NCBI GenBank assembly: GCA_013365325.1
Contig: JABVXV010000024.1
Span: forward strand, 62,001-126,000
From: Dipetalonema caudispina
Taxonomy: Eukaryota > Nematoda > Chromadorea > Rhabditida > Onchocercidae
Length of the DNA stretch: 64,000 nucleotides
Direction of reading: 5' to 3'
The position numbers were made by a program, and so were the translations under genes. This document shows positions 14,042 to 27,933 of this stretch, in pieces. Within the stretch, counting starts at the first letter, position 1. Every line of letters begins with the position of its first letter. Under the pieces are notes generated by a model that was given only the letters and a program-made list of their open reading frames with translations, ran no database searches and had not been told where the DNA came from.

Positions 14042-16273
14042 ATATCTTTGCTAAATAAATTTCCTGCTTTCATTCATCACTTCACCGATATACGGTTCAA
14101 AGTGCATCAGTTAAGAATAAGTGATTTGCACTCCGTGTATCACTTTTATTTCAACGTCATCTCTTCAACTTTCTTTTCCTTTTCCTATTCCCTTTTTTGA
14201 CAAGTCTTATAACCAATGATATAGTCTTTTCCTTCATTTCTTACCCAATAATTTATTTCATATCATATATTCCTATATTATCAGCTATTTCACACTTTGT
14301 ATTATTTATTTCATCAAACTATCGAACTTTTACTTCTCTGATTGCTATCTTAGCTTAAAAATTTCATTTTTTCTTTCTTTTTTTGTCAAAATGTTCATCG
14401 TATAGGAACAATATTTGAACTGAAATATGAAATTTTTTTGAGTGAAAAAGTATGGTTGATTTGTTGATAGAAATAGAATACATTTATTATTCCTCGTTCC
14501 GCTTCAAGCAACATCTTATTTTTGCATTCTTTTTATTTCTTTCCTTTCATTTCTAATATTTCTGATTGATTTATTATCAATTTAAGCTGCAATTTGAAAT
14601 TTTTGATTTATCAAATAATTCAAATTTGGCACTGCTTTATTGTATGAGACAATGTAGATAACCTCAAATAGAATTAAAAATATCCAGAAAAGTCGAATTT
14701 GATGACTGGTATTCTGGAATTTGTTATAGGATTTAAAATATTCCTTTATGGAGTTGAATTGCCCGCAATAACTTCTTGAATAGTTATTTTTTTAAAGCTG
14801 AAATTTTTGTCTTAGAATTAACTTCATCTCATTTTGTTACAATAGTTTATAATATGATGAATGAAAGAGAAGATTAATGGATGTAAATTCAAATCATATC
14901 ACATTTGAACGATATGATTAAAATCTTTTAGCCTCAAGAACTATTATTTCAGCTAAAAATAACTATTCGAAAGAATTTGAACTTAATTTTAACCTTTCAT
15001 AATAAAAACAGTTTGATTAATTGGTGAAAAAATTAATGTTGTTAGTAAATACAACAACTTCTGTTTACAAAGGATTTTCACTATTTCTCTTCAATTTATT
15101 TAGAATTTTACTTTTTCATTTTTCCTTTTTAATTCTCAAAATTGTTTGAAACTTTTTTCTCATATTGTTATTCCAAATATAAATATTTTTATTAAATTTA
15201 TTACCTCTGTTAAGATAATAATAATAATACATACTGTCAGATGTTTGGAAGAGTGAAAGTAACTTCAATATAGTTGACCGAATTTTATTAGGAAATGTTA
15301 AAAAACATGAACATTGACCATTAATTCAATTTCATCCATTTGAGGATAACTAATCAAATTTGTTTCAGCTAACTACCAGTTTTGAAATAAAATTTAAATA
15401 AAACTTGTAATACATCTTTCTTTTAACTCTTTCACTTTTTATTTTTTGAGAAGTAACACGACGATGTAAGCTGGAATTGTTCCTGAAAATTAATACATTT
15501 GTACTCTATCTGATTTATTACTTACACTTAGCTTTATAAATAATTAAATTAAATTAAGTTTGATAACTTATCTCATTTTTGATGTGTAATATATTTACTA
15601 ATGATTGAATGATCTTTGTGTATTTGTAGTCAGGAAGGAAAGTTCAAAGATACACTTTCTAATTTCCATCTCTTTTTTTTTCTCAATTCATCTATTTGTG
15701 ATGCAATTTTTGTCTTTCCTAGGCTTGTTATTAGGACAGTTGTCATTTGCATGTCCAAATTCTTTTTTGAATTTGGAGACATTTAGTACAAAATATTTCC
15801 AAATTTAAAGGATTTGAACTTATGAAAAAAAAAAACTTTTAAAAACAACTATATCAGATATTTACCTTCTTTTTTATTAGCAGTAATTTTTCAGTATTTT
15901 TTTGAGAATATCTCGGTCAAATACATTTTAAAAAGTAGAAAGAAAACAGATCATTGAATTTTTGCTTCAATTTTAGATTGGTAAAGTTTGCTACAAAAGA
16001 ATTATACATCACCAAAGATTATTACTAAATGAATGAATTAGATACAATATATTGTAGGTGAAAATTTGAAATAACTGATTTATCTAAAGATAGCATGTTT
16101 TAAAACAATTAGTAACAAATAGCAATTAAATTATAACTTTGCATATTGATGTCAATGGCTATCTGTAATTATCATTTGCAATGTATTTAAAATTTTAAAA
16201 AGCATTTCTTAATTTAGACGCAATATACTTTTAACGATATGAATTAGTCATCAAAAGAAATTATCGATGAGCG

Positions 16274-19200
16274 ATGAATGGTGGTGGAGCATGTGAAATT
16301 GGTTCGGTACCATTTCAAAATGCTACCTGGTTATTTGCGACATTATCTAATTTTCATGATACATATGGATTCATACATCCTTATATTGCTGTTGTACTTT
16401 GTTTCACCGGTAACTTATCATTTATTTTAATTAAAATTTGAAAAGAAAATGGATAAAAGATGATAAAGTTCTTTTAAAGCTTTTGAAAAGCATCTGATTC
16501 TTTTGAGAAGTATTGTATTGATTAACCGTTTTCTATCAGAAAATAGGCATAATGAAATTAGTTAAAATTATAACGGTTCAAAATTATACTACATCAAAAC
16601 ATTGATTAAAATTATATTAGATCAAAGAAATGAATCGAAATTATAATGGATCAAAATAATAGATCAAGGAAATAGATCAAGATTAGATTCTATTTTTGTT
16701 TAAAAATGAACAAATTAATTTCTGAGCATCATTCCCTTGTTTCTAATAGAATTACGATCAATTAATTAATTTTAAATAAAGTAGTGACTGGTAGGGCTAC
16801 AGAGGCGGATGAATTGAACGATGGAACATAGATTGATTAATCGAAGTTACTGTATTCACTGTAATTCGAAAAACAAAAAAAAAAAAAAGTAACTGATTGA
16901 TTGAACAACCTTTTGAACAGATTTTCAACTTTCTAGTTATTAAACTAATTATCATATTCTAATAAAAAATTTTCTCTCAAAAATGATCATTTCTTTATAA
17001 TTCCATTGAAATACAATGTTATTTTTCTATTCCTTCAAACATCTAATTTGTTAGTATCTTCGATTAAATTTTAATCGAAAATAATTTCCAAAATCTCGTT
17101 AATTTATAATTAACCATAAAAGATTAGAAGAATAAAATAGACAATTTATATCTTAGGTACAATACTGAACATAATGACAATCGCGGTATTAACCCGTCCA
17201 TCGATGATTTCACCGGTAAATGTATTGCTCTGTTCAGTAGCAATTTGTGATGTATTGGTTATGGCATCATATCTAATATTCGTTACACATTTCTTGATCA
17301 ATGCTGCTAATCGTTGTTTACATACCGATTATAGCTATCCATGGACAATTTTCACTCTAATCCATGCTCATGCATCGGTTATTCTACATTCTACAAGTAT
17401 ATGGCTTACTGTTAGTATTACATTTATTCATTTATCACAAACAGTAATTATTTGTATTATCATATGAAAGTAATTAGTTTCAAAAATGATGTAAAATGAT
17501 GTAGCTTTTTGTGAATTGGGACAAGCGGATAATGAAAAGTATAAAAATTAGTTTATAGGATTTCAACATTGAAATTTATTTTTTCTCATTTATTGCAATT
17601 ACTTTTAAAAATGAAATATTAGAATATGTTTTCCTTTTTATAGCAGTTAGTTTTTAAAAATGTTAGACTTTGATGAATTAATTATAAATGAAGAAATTAA
17701 AAGGTGAAGTTATAAATATGACAAAGAAAAGAATTAATCATATTTAATCGCTTACAGAGAAAAAAGTATATAATTAGGAATACAATCGAAATATGCAACG
17801 AAAATAAATTTGAATTCATAAATTCAGACTTTGTTGAGTTTATGAATTGAAATAAGCAGAAATATTATTATTTTTTTCCTTCTGATCTTTCTATCATAGA
17901 CAGGTTTTAACTTTTTTTGCAACAGCTAAGTTTTATCTTTTAATTGGTCTGAAATTCTTTCACAAAAGCTATCGGTTAAATTTTTCAATTTTTGAGGTAT
18001 TGCTGGCTCAAATACGTGTCTTAACAATTCGTCGTTCTACGTTGCATCCGTCAACTACCGTTACAATACGTTTCACTGTTTTGCTCAGTTTAGCCACATG
18101 TTTTGTTATGTCGCTATTCAATCTTCCTAATTTTTTAACTTTTAAAGTATGTTCACTTCAGATTAGATTAAAATTTTAAGCGAGATCTTTTTACAAAGTT
18201 TCAAGGCGATTTTAATTAATCAGTTATATCACTTTTTCTTTCATCATAAAGTGAGAATAGCATTAAATTTTAATAAATTAATAATAAAAGTTTTTTTTTC
18301 TTCTTTTTAATTTTAATGAATTAATGATAGAAATTTTTGCAGGTTGTAAGGACTTCAGCAGATTTATTTCTTCCATGCTTGAGCAAATATTCCGAGAATT
18401 CATCATTATTACTATCGATTGATAACAATGATTATAAGGATGAATATCCGGTTTACATGCTTGTTGCATCACAAGGCAATTGTATGAAGCTTAAGGTATT
18501 TTATTTCTCCTGCAATATCATAAGACAGAATATTATTCATTAATTATCTCACGAATGAATTCTGAAACTTTATTGCCGTAGGGTATTATCTATAATCGAA
18601 AGAATAAGGACGGAATAAGATATTTTTTGTTATAATTTATAATGAAGATTGAAATGAGTCCAAGCTACAACAAATTTTTTTTCACATACTATCATTAAAT
18701 TGAAACTGAAGTAATTGTTTCGTTAATTTAATCATCGATCCATAAGTAATTGAAGAAATTTTTAACCACAAAACTAAAAATTTTAGAACAAAATGCTTTT
18801 TTTTTCCTCTCCTTTAAATACTTCTTTAACGATGCAAACAATTTGATTAGACAATATGATGAAAATAGCACAATAATGAAGCAACCAATTATGTACGGAA
18901 TTAGTTAATTAAGAATTCATTTACATATGGAATTAGTTCATGAATACTAATTAAGAGTCATCAAGTGTAAAGCTATCATGGTTGAATGAACTTTTGGTTG
19001 GATGTTGTTGTTAAAAGTACCAAGAAGAAAATTTCATCAATATATATTTTTTGCAACATATCTGATGATAAAAGAGTTCAAATTTAATTAATTCTTGGTA
19101 AACACTTATTTTCTGACATAAAAGATATGTCCACATGTTGCAGTTAGCATTCTGGTCAAATGGAATGCTTTTCAAAGTGGTACCATGCCTATTGTTAACT

Positions 19201-21921
19201 GTATCAATTATTGTACTGCTCAAAGTGATCGCTGATTTGTCACGTCAAAGGCGAACTCTTGCACAGGTTCGGTTGATCGATGATCTGAAACTTTCCTTCT
19301 TTTTTTTTTTTCGGAGTATTATTTAATTTTAACATATAATGTCTTTTGTAATAAACGAAATAAAAAAAAAATTTCAAGGAATATCTTATCAATTGATTGG
19401 AATATGATTCCTGCATATTTTCTTTAAAAAAAAAAAAAATTTCAATTTGCAACACTTGGTAATTTAGACATTATTGGAAGTCTTAAATTGTTAAAACATA
19501 ATCATAATCCGATAGATAATTACTTAGCTGATTATAATTCAATACTCTAACTAGTACTGACATTTTCGTTCTGATTTGCAGAAAAAAAAAAAAAAAAAAA
19601 AACTGGTCACATCGCTTTTAATCAATTAACATGCGAAAATTTCAGCAAGTTGAGGTGTGGAAGAAAGTCTGGGCTAATATTTGGTTATTTAGTTATTCAC
19701 TTAGTAAAATGATGTAATGTAGTTCTTAAGTAGAATGCAACATATTTTGAAATTGTAAGCTAATTTTAACTCATTGGATAGAATGATAGTAATGATGAAA
19801 ATGGAACAACTACACTGCCATTTCTTTTCGAATTCAATTAGTTTGTAGATTGACACATTTTCTCTTCACAAAAAACTTTTCTTTCAAATCATTAAGAGGA
19901 AGAGGAGGAGGTAGAGAGAGAGAGAGAGAAAAAAAATAAAGATAGCTTCTTAATATAAGGCCTTTTTTTTTGTTCCTTTTTCTGATAGATTAGAAAGTAT
20001 AAGGGTTGAAATTTTCGTTTTCCTAAATGTTATCTCTTCCTTTATTATAATCAATAATTAAGGTATATATTTAAGGAATTAAATCAAGAAATATAAAGTT
20101 GTAAAACTAATTAGACAGATAAAAATGAATAATGATGAAGATTTGACAAAGACCAAAAATTCATTGAATGCTTCAAAGTAAATATATCCTATCCTTACTA
20201 TTCACATTGCAATAATTATATCAAATATGCGTTAATTTAATAAACTATTCCAAAATTATTGGATGAATTTCATCGTCTCTTACACGATCAAATTTTACGA
20301 TGTAATCGACCATAAAAATATCTTTCTTACCTATCAAATTTTGAAATGTCCTCAATCATTCATAGTGATGAATGTAAGGTAAAATATTCAACCACAGAAG
20401 AAAGAAAGATAGTATTGATTTTTATAATCTGTAAATCATAATCATATTGAATCCATTTCTTCTCAAATTAATTTACATTTATTAACAAAATGCAATTTAA
20501 TAGTTAATGAAGAGGAAGGTACCGAAAGATCATACAACACCAATGCTTGTCGCAGTGTTATCAATATTTCTTATCACGGAGTTACCACAAGGTGTTATGA
20601 ATGTATTAACAGGCATTTTTACTGGTGATACTTTTCATCAAAAAGTAAGTAATCTATTTTTGGCAAATTTCAAATTGAATATTAAAGTAGAACAGTGAGA
20701 TTAAGGACTTCCATAGGAAAGATTTATTCAAACAACATTTTAGTGTTACTTTTCAAGAATAAGGAATGTCAAGAAATAAAACAATTTCAACAGTTTCAAA
20801 ATCTTTAATATTTCCCTATCCTTTTTTACACTTTTTTTTTTCTCTTAAATAACTTACTTGTAAATTATGACAGGATTACCTATTTGAATTACAGGTTTAT
20901 TTACCGCTGGGTGATTTCATGGATCTTTTATCACTAATCAATTCAGCTGTTAATTTTTTAATATACTGCATCATGAATAAACGTTTCCGTGTTATTTTTC
21001 TCCAAGTGTTTTGCAGTTTCTGTGCAAATCGAAAACTTGCGAGGTATAAATTAATGATTTAAAATAAGCATTACGACGTATACGATGTTGTAAACTTGAA
21101 TTATTAAAAAAGTTTTTACGCTAATTGCAGCAATTTATCACATTAAAACTAGTGCTCACACTAATGGGAATTTTAAACATTCAGATTTCTATTCCCTGAA
21201 ATTTGAGAGTTTGTTCTAACTCTTTATATGAACTTGAAGTTATAAGCATAAAAAATTTCAGAGTAGCAGAAGATTATAGTCGTGTGGAATATGCTTACGA
21301 ATCACCACGGCAGCGTAATCGAAGTGCCGATGTAAGTCGAACCGAACAGGTATAATTTATTTCAGAGAGCTGAAAAATGACTCAAAGAAAGGAAATGAAA
21401 GAAAAGATTCAGAAAATTGTTCAAATTTTTAGAAGATTCAATGCTGGCAAAACTAAAATATTATCTTTCATCTCTTAGATTAAAAATATCTATTACTAAT
21501 ACCTACTAATCAATGTTAAAACAAACTTCGTAATTTCATGTAGATTAAGCAACAAGTGAAATTTAAATATGAAATTAATAATTGGTTAAATTAACCTTTC
21601 AGCTTATGCTAACATCATCACAGCATCGGCCAAGTGCTGCATCAGTTTTTAATAACTTATCAGTAACACGAGAACCCTTAAAGAATCATAGGAAATTTAC
21701 TGGCAATTTATTAACTGTTGAGGGTAATCAATGTCGAAAGATAGCTATTGTAACTAAACAGGCAAGTATCATCGTTACTAATATCCTTTAATTTAAATTT
21801 TACTTACTCATTCTCTTCATTCATTAATATCTTCATTATATTTTTCATATCGATAATTTCATATTTTCTTACAACATATTTAATTTCATCACATCCATTA
21901 CAGGAAGAGAGTAAAGAATAA
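16274..21921 (+). CDS. DMSR-like (myosuppressin/FMRFamide-type) peptide GPCR, 7TM class A
   Basis: Ten exons: 16274-16409, 17157-17410, 17997-18146, 18343-18495, 19144-19266, 20504-20644, 20895-21043, 21262-21349, 21603-21761, 21904-21921. They give about 456 residues with every phase closing. Seven hydrophobic segments fit a rhodopsin-family receptor. Visible anchors are Asn50 in TM1 (GTILNIM), Asp77 in TM2 (CSVAICDVLVM), Cys99 before TM3, Arg137 at the TM3 end (AQIRVLTIRR, in place of DRY), FLITELPQG in TM6 and SAVNFLIYC in TM7. TVLTRPSM-type and ITELPQG motifs are characteristic of the nematode DMSR group related to insect myosuppressin receptors. The ligand is probably an FMRFamide-like peptide (inference). 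Exon 2 was ended at GTTAGT because that gives a normal TM3; a GTAATT donor after 17443 would add 11 residues. The last intron uses a GC donor. The cytoplasmic tail is long, with no recognised motif. Confidence 0.88.
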
Positions 21922-23789
21922 GAAATTCTATTAATGAAAAGTAATTAAAACGTTGTCATCTTGATCTGAAGGAAGAGAGAAAGGACTGATCGATCTTTAT
22001 CATCCTATCACTCCAATCATTGCTTGATAATATGATAAGATGATGTATTATTATGCATACCTCAACGATTTCATAAATGAATGAAGTCAATTTTTCTGAT
22101 CTTCGCATTTACCATGTAACAATGATTTGTTTCATAATGCTTGATAATACGACCTATTCTTTGATTTCAATTTTTTAAGCCTACTTTTAGCAAATTCTCT
22201 TTATTTAGAATTATTGAAGAAGATAATAAATAATTTCTGAGGAGTATTATATCTCCGGAAAAAATAATGATTGGGTGGCAATATTTTGATCGAAGATAAT
22301 GCTTTATATATGTAATATGCGAGCGATATATTACCCATGATTTCAACCTTTTTATGCGATTTTTTGGATATGCAACAGCGAAATACATTTTCGTCTTTCT
22401 CTCAAAATGATGATATCCTAGCCTTTCATAGTAGTCTTCTCTAAAATTATCTACAGAATTCCCGCATTTTTGCAATGGAAAAGTTAAAAAAAAAAAAAAG
22501 AAAAACTATAAGGATATATCAACGAGAAGTCAAAATTACAGTAGAATTCAATTATGAATGTTTAACGAAATGATTTTTTTTCGAGAGGCCAAGAAATAAG
22601 ATGATGAGATCATTCTGACTAAAAAAAGCAAAAAGACCTCCAAACAATCTATCAAAAGTTCTTGAAGTGAACTGAAAAAACTCTGAACATTCAATTTACA
22701 ATTTCACTCCAACATTTTTCCCTCTTTTTTTATCATCCATTCGTTTCATCATCTATCTTCGATATTTAGATTGTAAAAAAATTGGAAATTTCCCAAGCAT
22801 AAAATGATTGATGGCAGGAAACAATTTAGCCATAAAAATTTCAGCCAAGCAATGGGATTCATTTACATATATTTCGTAACATTGAATACCCCCTACTTAC
22901 AATTAAAAGCTAAGCCATATTATGTGTCATTTTCATTAGCAAATCTATTTAGCTACATCACAAAATCTTCTACAATCTCTTCATCAAAGTTCATCTTCTA
23001 AAAATCCAAATAAACTTGAAACCTACGGATAATATATCATTCTTCAACAATTTCTAATATCACCGATATGATATTGTCCAAATAGAGCAGTGGTAGTTTG
23101 TTCAGTTCAATATAGTTTACCACTACGAAGTTCAATGACGCGCCTGTGAACTGAAATTAAAAAAGACAAGCATATAGCTGATATTACTTGATGTGGTAGA
23201 CAGTATTCTGAGGCGCTTGTATTTTTAACCTTGAAGGAATTCCACTGATTACGAGAATGACATCGGCATATCTTCATCAAATAGTTTGATATATCATAGC
23301 TGTGCGTATGATATCGTCGTAATACAAAACCATTTCGGTAAAACCTTAATTGGTCATAGATGCTATCATTTCAATGTAAGTGAACATATCACTTCGGGAA
23401 GCCTAAGTGGCGCCTTTTTATTGTCCTTTTTTCAAAATGCACTCTGACTAGTTTCAAGATAAGAATACAGTTAAGAAAATGTAAAATTCGTCAAACAGTT
23501 AACAGCAATAATAATATAGTAGCAATTGTAACAGTTTATTCATAAAATATTGTAGCAATTTACAATTGTAATTGGGACAGTATATAGGTAAAGAAATTCC
23601 TAGGAGTTAAAATCTGGCAGCCCGATACAAAATAAGTCATATATTAAAGCCTTGTTCACATAGTAATTATGTTTTCTGAAATTCTCATTACTGCTTGATG
23701 TTTACTGTTCATGTTTAGAGCGACGGGAAGGGAGAACTGCACCAATAACAAATATATTTCTCAGATAATTTGAAAGAATGAAATAAAAA
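21922..23789. other. Convergent intergenic region between GPCR and LDHD genes
   Basis: Contains the 3' ends of two converging genes. I see no additional exon. A minus-strand AATAAA at 23535-23540 (plus TTTATT) lies about 250 nt beyond the LDHD stop and could be its poly(A) signal. An open frame at 22167-22475 (minus) has no family signature or splice partners. Confidence 0.5.
23535..23540 (-). terminator. Candidate poly(A) signal AATAAA for the LDHD-like gene
   Basis: Canonical hexamer on the minus strand about 250 nt past the stop codon at 23790. The hexamer is frequent by chance in such AT-rich DNA, so position is the only support. Confidence 0.35.
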
Positions 23790-26700
23790 TCAATTTTTCG
23801 GGAATAATTCGTTCGGGTTCATGATTCCCTTTGGATCTAAGGCTTTCTTGATAGCAATCATCGTGTTCACCGCCACTTTACCACATTCATTCTCCAAGTA
23901 TTTTCTTTTACTAATTCCAATTCCATGTTCACCGGTACATGAACCACCTGATGATAGTGCACGCCTAAAATTACCTTTTTTTTTAACCATAATGTCTAAC
24001 AATGGTAATAATTCAGAACAACAATTTAATAGTTTAATGCCACCATTATATCCGTTATTCATCTAGGTTACTTTTAGCTTTTCATTAAGAAAAAACAGGT
24101 GTGAAGCAAAATGCATTTCTCAAATATGTCAAATATAACACCTTCAGACAAATGTCATGTAAAATTCATTGGGAATTAAAACAATCATTTGCTACCACTA
24201 GCATTATATCCTCATAACTCTTTTAAAAATAAGCTATAAAATACATAAAATATGTTATATTTTAATATAGCATATCCTTTAAAATAGTACTTGACAATAC
24301 GATCTGATAATTCCTGAATGATTTTCATCTCATCTTGATTTGATTCGTCGACTAGGAAGATGCAATGAAAGTTGCCATCACCAACGTGACCCACTACTGC
24401 TCCTGAAACATGAAATCAGAAATAATTAGAAAATGAAGTTAGACAAAAACCAAAACAGCATAGTACTGCCCTCAGTACAAAATCACTTTTAAAAGAAAGA
24501 AGTTAATCGTTCAAATCTCAGAGAATCTCAATATCTCTTTATGCTGCACAACAACTTTCCTCCGTTTTTTCCATAGAAATATAGCATGAAATAAAATATA
24601 ATAGAATGAAAAGTCTGCCGCTAAACACTATCACTAAGAGCAATGTAAGTTTTGCTGAAAAAAAAAACGGACCAAAAACGCCAGATTCATCAATATCCTT
24701 TCTGGTTTCCGCAACAGCTTTAGCCAATGCAGACGTTGGTAAAGAGAAGTGTATTGTGAGACCCTAAATTAAGTTATTCAAATAAAACGACTGACAATTT
24801 AATAAAATTCAAGAAATTTAATTCGACTAAAGGGTAGTCTGAAAATGACAGTCGATCGCTAACAGTAATATGATCTAAACTGAATTTGTTATATTTTAAT
24901 ACAAAAAAAAAAAAAAAAAAAAACTAGCTTCATCGTTTATAGTGCACGCTTGCATTCTGTAACCTATACAATATTAATATGAACTTTTACGTTAAGAATT
25001 TTTCATTTGGGTAGATTTTTCGAAGAAAGTCGAAATTAATGCAAACATTGCAAATAGCAATTTATAAATAGCAAGCAGTATGCGACTTTAAATATGGTAA
25101 ATATGATGAAATGATAAGTTTTACAAACATTTAAAACTTTTTCATAATAAATTCATAAGTTTGATAGTTCAAATTTGAAAATGAAAAGAGTTATGAGGCT
25201 TACCTTAACATTATTTTTCTGTGATAAAATAGCATAATAGACAGAATGAAGAGAAGCCCAAATTTTCTTCTGATCTTCAGGCGCATGGCACCATGTGAAT
25301 TCTCTTCCATCATTAGTGGCAAATATTTCCTCTATCAAACAAACACCATCATCCTTTCAAACCGTAATCATCAGAGGCCAATCAACCAAACTATTCACAT
25401 GATTAGGAAACATGTGATCAGTGGCCTTTTCCACTTTTTAGAAATAGTTTTCGATATAAACTTATACGTTACTACTGTCTGATCTACCTCACTGTGAGCC
25501 AATTATGATTATTATCATAAACGAAGTGACAAATAGTTGATGGATATATGAAATATCGATTCAAAGAATTACCAACGAGGCTTGCCTGTTCAGCTACTTC
25601 TGCTTCGGAATTGCCATGGAATTCCAAGAAAAGAGTGGGCGATTCGACAAGCGTTAATTTACTGTAGCGATTACAGGACGCCACTGTAGCAGCATCCAGG
25701 AACTCTGCAAGAATTCATGACGTTATATTAAAAACTCAGTACCATTGGGAAATAATACAACAAATAAAATTGAAAAAACGAAAATAGTAGAAAATTTTTG
25801 GAAGACGAGAGCTACCGTTAGTGATAATGTTGCTTTAGTCTGTTAAACGAAGGAAAGTTCTTACCCAATCCAAAGCAGCTCCGCAGTACCCCACTTTCCC
25901 AAGAATAAAAAATTTAGGATAACCAGGCAAGAATAAAAATGGTGATTCTAAGAAAGTTAAAGGATAAAATATGCCAAGTTATTAAGGCACCTATTTTTGC
26001 AATTGGTACAGAACACTGCAATGTTGCAACAACTGCTTCAATAGCTTTGTCTACTGTTTGAAATGGGCAAATTGCAACACTACAAACTGCTGGCCTTGCA
26101 TACAACCGTACCGCTGCCTGCGTTATCACTCCCAGTGTACCTTTGGAGCCCACGAAGAGTTTCGTTAAGTTATAACCTGCTGCCGATTTCCTGATAATTA
26201 TTTCATGTGAGTCATATGAAGCAACTTTTGTTAAATTTGATCATTAATGCCAAGAACTAATAAAGGAAAGCACTACTTTTATGGGATAATTACTCAAAGT
26301 GCAAGTCCCGCAAATTTGCTAATTATTTTACTTTATTCAAAGATCAATATTTTTATATAATAAATATGCTAGTCTACGGCCCATGACAGTAAAGTTTTAC
26401 AGTTAAGTCAAAAAAATTTTTTTTTTTAAAAAGCAGCAAAAAACAAACAGGAATAATGTGTACCTTGGCCGTCTGTCTTTCCCAGATGTGTACATTACGT
26501 CGCCATTGGACAAAACTACCTGTGATGACACCAACTTGATATTATTATTGAAAATAAATCTCATTTAATTGACAAAATGTGAAAATTGAAGTGAAAAATG
26601 GAAAAGCACCTCCAAATTCAAAACATTCTGCGTCATAGTACCATACCGTGTTGTATTTGTAGCACTTGCACTTGTAGCAGCCATACCACATATAGATGCA

Positions 26701-27933
26701 TCAGCACCTGGATCTGCAATCTTTTGCGTTAATGCTCATTTCAAAGCCCGAAAAAATTATCACTATCCTCTAAATTCATAGTCCAATAGCTTTACCTCCA
26801 GGAAACCAAAGGCCTGTTGCATGTAGATGCTGGTTAAGTGTCTCATGGGTTACGCCCGGTTCAACAGTACAATTGAAATCACTCGTGTTTACTTCCACGA
26901 TTTTATCCATTGACATCAAATCGATGAATACACTTCCCTGAAAAACTACTCAGTAACTTCATTACTTAAGAAGAAGAAACATTTAGAAAACTCTTACGGT
27001 TTATAGCTATTCTGAAATAATAATCTTCAACTAAATTACTTCTACTAAAATAAACAGAGGCCAAATATTGCAAGGAAACACCGATGAAATAATAAACCTC
27101 GAGCGTGTTGGCAAAACCATCTAAACCAGTGGTTGTACTAAACGGTACCACTGGAATACTATCTTCATTACACATCTTCAGTACACAACTAACTTGTCCA
27201 ACATCTTTAGGCACTACAACCACATCCGGAGTTCTACCCCTGAAATCCGTATTATATTACATAGACAGTCTCATTTGAAGAAAATAAAACAAACATTGTG
27301 TAAATAAAAATGAGTTCTGCATTATTATAAACCAGTGGTAACCCTTAATGTCAAAAAACCGAACCTACAATAAGCCATGTTTGTTATAAATAACAGTGAA
27401 ATGTATGAAACGTCTGAATGGAACCTTAAGTTCAATCTCAAATAAATATGTCCTGAAAATATGAGAAACGAAGAAACGAAAAGACTGACAACCAAAACGA
27501 TGTTTGTAGAAAAGCGCTAAATTAAAAAATACTTGAAAACATACATGTGACGTCTCCGATCGTGCGAATTTCCATCCGCTTCTCCAGTAGTTACTTTAAC
27601 AGCTTCCTTACCCAAAACACGTTCTAACTGTGAAATAAATGGTTGACTCACCTGGAATGAGAACGTAAATATTTAGCTATAGGCGACGGAAGTGAAATAT
27701 TAAACCCAGGATTATGACCTATTTTATTTTAAGTTAATAAAATTTCAAGTATTTTCGAATTTTGTACTTAAATCTCAGCAGCAGCGAAGTATGCAATTGA
27801 AACAACAAAGCCATCCTGAATTATGAAAAAATATTTTTTTATATTTGAAAATAGGACAAAGTTCATTCTTCTGACAGAATATTAATTCAGAATGGAAAAT
27901 TACTTTGCCTAGTAGGCGACGACTCAGCAGCAT
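23790..27933 (-). CDS. LDHD: Probable mitochondrial D-lactate dehydrogenase (FAD-linked, LDHD-like)
   Basis: Twelve minus-strand exons: 27933-27904, about 27651-27547, 27239-27098, 26937-26796, 26713-26610, 26519-26464, 26190-25991, 25704-25573, 25331-25204, 24763-24673, 24402-24291, 23964-23790. They give about 472 residues, near the usual LDHD size. The FAD-binding (PCMH-type) part holds [37 protein letters not shown] and [11 protein letters not shown]. The C-terminal FAD-oxidase domain holds [33 protein letters not shown] (about 383-390) and CTGEHGIG (about 424-431). In this family those His and Glu residues bind the active-site metal. Known reaction: oxidation of D-lactate and related D-2-hydroxyacids, passing electrons to FAD and on to cytochrome c. 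The first exon encodes a basic [10 protein letters not shown] start, compatible with mitochondrial import. An in-frame upstream stop supports this ATG. The donor at 24671 (GTCCG) is weak. Related glycolate or D-2-hydroxyglutarate oxidases are less likely. Confidence 0.93.

Larger units (their letters stand above)
8601..16273. other. Gene-poor region rich in poly-T/poly-A tracts and microsatellites
   Basis: No supported gene. Long poly-T runs on the plus strand cluster between about 8.6 and 10.2 kb (near 8611, 8937, 9325, 9449, 9785, 10160). Long poly-A runs prevail from about 11.4 to 14.0 kb (near 11463, 12116, 13791, 14007). The region also contains an imperfect tandem duplication at 11161-11280 and an ACAT/CACA microsatellite at 12721-12806. 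Its right edge should contain the promoter of the GPCR gene starting at 16274, but I see no recognisable element. Confidence 0.5.

Noticed and set aside
17411..17443. Longer version of GPCR exon 2 using a GTAATT donor
   Set aside because: It keeps the frame but adds 11 residues at the end of TM3 and breaks the normal helix; the GTTAGT donor at 17411 gives a typical TM3.
22167..22475. 102-codon minus-strand open frame in the GPCR-LDHD interval
   Set aside because: No recognisable family, no convincing start context or splice sites; lies in the likely 3' UTR region.
24500..24535. Possible tRNA B-box (gttcaaatctc) in an LDHD intron
   Set aside because: No A-box at the right distance and no cloverleaf arms could be formed by eye.
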